This document shows positions 16,435-16,982 of a DNA stretch of 16,982 nt, in pieces. Below the pieces are notes generated by a model. It did not search any database. It was given only the letters and a program-made list of their open reading frames with translations, and was not told the DNA's origin. The stretch covers positions 1 through 16,982 of the forward strand of contig RFIY01000126.1 in the NCBI GenBank assembly GCA_003695505.1. The letters are read 5' to 3'. Both the position numbers and the translations under genes were made by a program. Numbering within the stretch: position 1 is the first letter of the stretch; each line of letters opens with the position of its first letter. This stretch comes from J088 sp003695505 [NCBI: Candidatus Dadabacteria bacterium]. Lineage in GTDB: Bacteria > J088.

Positions 16435-16982
16435 GTGTTCCCCACGCACGTGGGGATGAACCGCTGCGCTTTTTCTTCAAATCACGCAGCAGATTGTGTT
16501 CCCCACGCACGTGGGGATGAACCGAAAGAATTCTGTTTTTAGATATTGATGGAGTAGTGTTCCCCACGCACGTGGGGATGAACCGATCCACGATGCATAT
16601 ATCTTGACCGACTGCAAGTGTTCCCCACGCACGTGGGGATGAACCGTCGAGTCCAGCCATTTAATATAGACCGGTCGAGTGTTCCCCACGCACGTGGGGA
16701 TGAACCGTCTAATTCACCATCCTCGGTTTGGTACAAGAACGTGTTCCCCACGCACGTGGGGATGAACCGTCGCCGCGAGAGATCACACTGAAACCGATCG
16801 TCGTGTTCCCCACGCACGTGGGGATGAACCGCTGTCACCGGCCGAACGCGCGGCGGCGCGCCTGTGTTCCCCACGCACGTGGGGATGAACCGACCGTGGA
16901 CGACTACATCCGGCGGTTCCCGGAGTGTTCCCCACGCACGTGGGGATGAACCGTGAATCGTTGTCGCGATGTCCGGCGGCAA
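16435..16982 (+). CRISPR. Type I-E CRISPR array, nine repeats visible, continues beyond the window
   Basis: Nine identical 29-bp repeats start at 16435, 16496, 16557, 16618, 16679, 16741, 16803, 16864 and 16925. Each repeat is GTGTT, then a perfect 7-bp stem CCCCACG / CGTGGGG around CA, then ATGAACCG, which becomes the 5' handle of the crRNA (E. coli: ATAAACCG). Spacers 1-4, 7 and 8 are 32 bp; spacers 5 and 6 are 33 bp. Spacer 9 is cut off after 29 bp at the window end. All visible repeats are the same, so none is a degenerate terminal repeat and the array is longer than seen. The leader end is at cas2, so the newest spacers are on the left. Confidence 0.99.

Noticed and set aside
16424-16982. 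Minus-strand open frames across the CRISPR array that translate to repeated SSPRAWGT, FIPTCVGNT and HPHVRGEH words
   Set aside because: These are translations of the CRISPR repeats, a well-known false protein signature; the 29-bp repeat plus spacer pattern explains them fully.

Overview
The window looks like a mobilisable plasmid, or a plasmid-derived island, that carries a complete type I-E CRISPR-Cas locus. Protein style, a proteobacterial type I-E repeat and the Rep/ParA/relaxase families point to a proteobacterium, most likely a gammaproteobacterium or a relative. No rRNA, tRNA or housekeeping gene is present to fix the species, so this is an inference.

Left part (1-4566, genes on the minus strand): a tyrosine recombinase (246-1313), a gene-poor stretch, an unrecognised 235-aa gene with a strong ribosome binding site (1843-2550), and a MOBP/VirD2-like relaxase with a DUF3363-like C-terminal half (2608-3939). 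The non-coding stretch behind the relaxase start (3940-4566) has tandem 10-mers and short inverted repeats and is the best place to look for an oriT. No type IV secretion genes are visible, so the element appears mobilisable rather than self-transmissible within what can be seen.

Middle part (4567-7857): a replication and stability module. A Rep_3-type initiator (start best placed at 5961) lies beside an origin with about a dozen TGGAA/TTCCA iteron-like boxes on both strands, including two perfect 13-mers in inverted orientation, and an AT-rich stretch. A small ParA (6930-7598) overlaps a ribbon-helix-helix partner (6521-6940). The 250-bp region between parA and the divergent cas3 holds an extended -10 promoter for parA and a 10+1+10 bp perfect palindrome, a likely operator.

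Right part (7858-16982, plus strand): cas3, cas8e, cse2, cas7e, cas5e, cas6e, cas1 and cas2, joined by overlaps or gaps of at most 17 bp, which implies one operon. The motifs checked (Cas3 HD and helicase, Cas6e Tyr/His, Cas1 Glu/His/Asp) are intact, so interference and adaptation both look functional. An 81-bp leader with a perfect IHF consensus leads into an array of nine identical 29-bp repeats that continues past the window end. The spacers change from GC-rich (far end) to less GC-rich (leader end), and one reads in one frame as a HAD-hydrolase active-site motif.

The CRISPR genes are a well-known type. What is less ordinary is the setting: a whole adaptive immune system directly next to replication, partition and mobilisation genes, sharing a divergent control region with the partition operon. 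I found no convincing new defence system beyond this.
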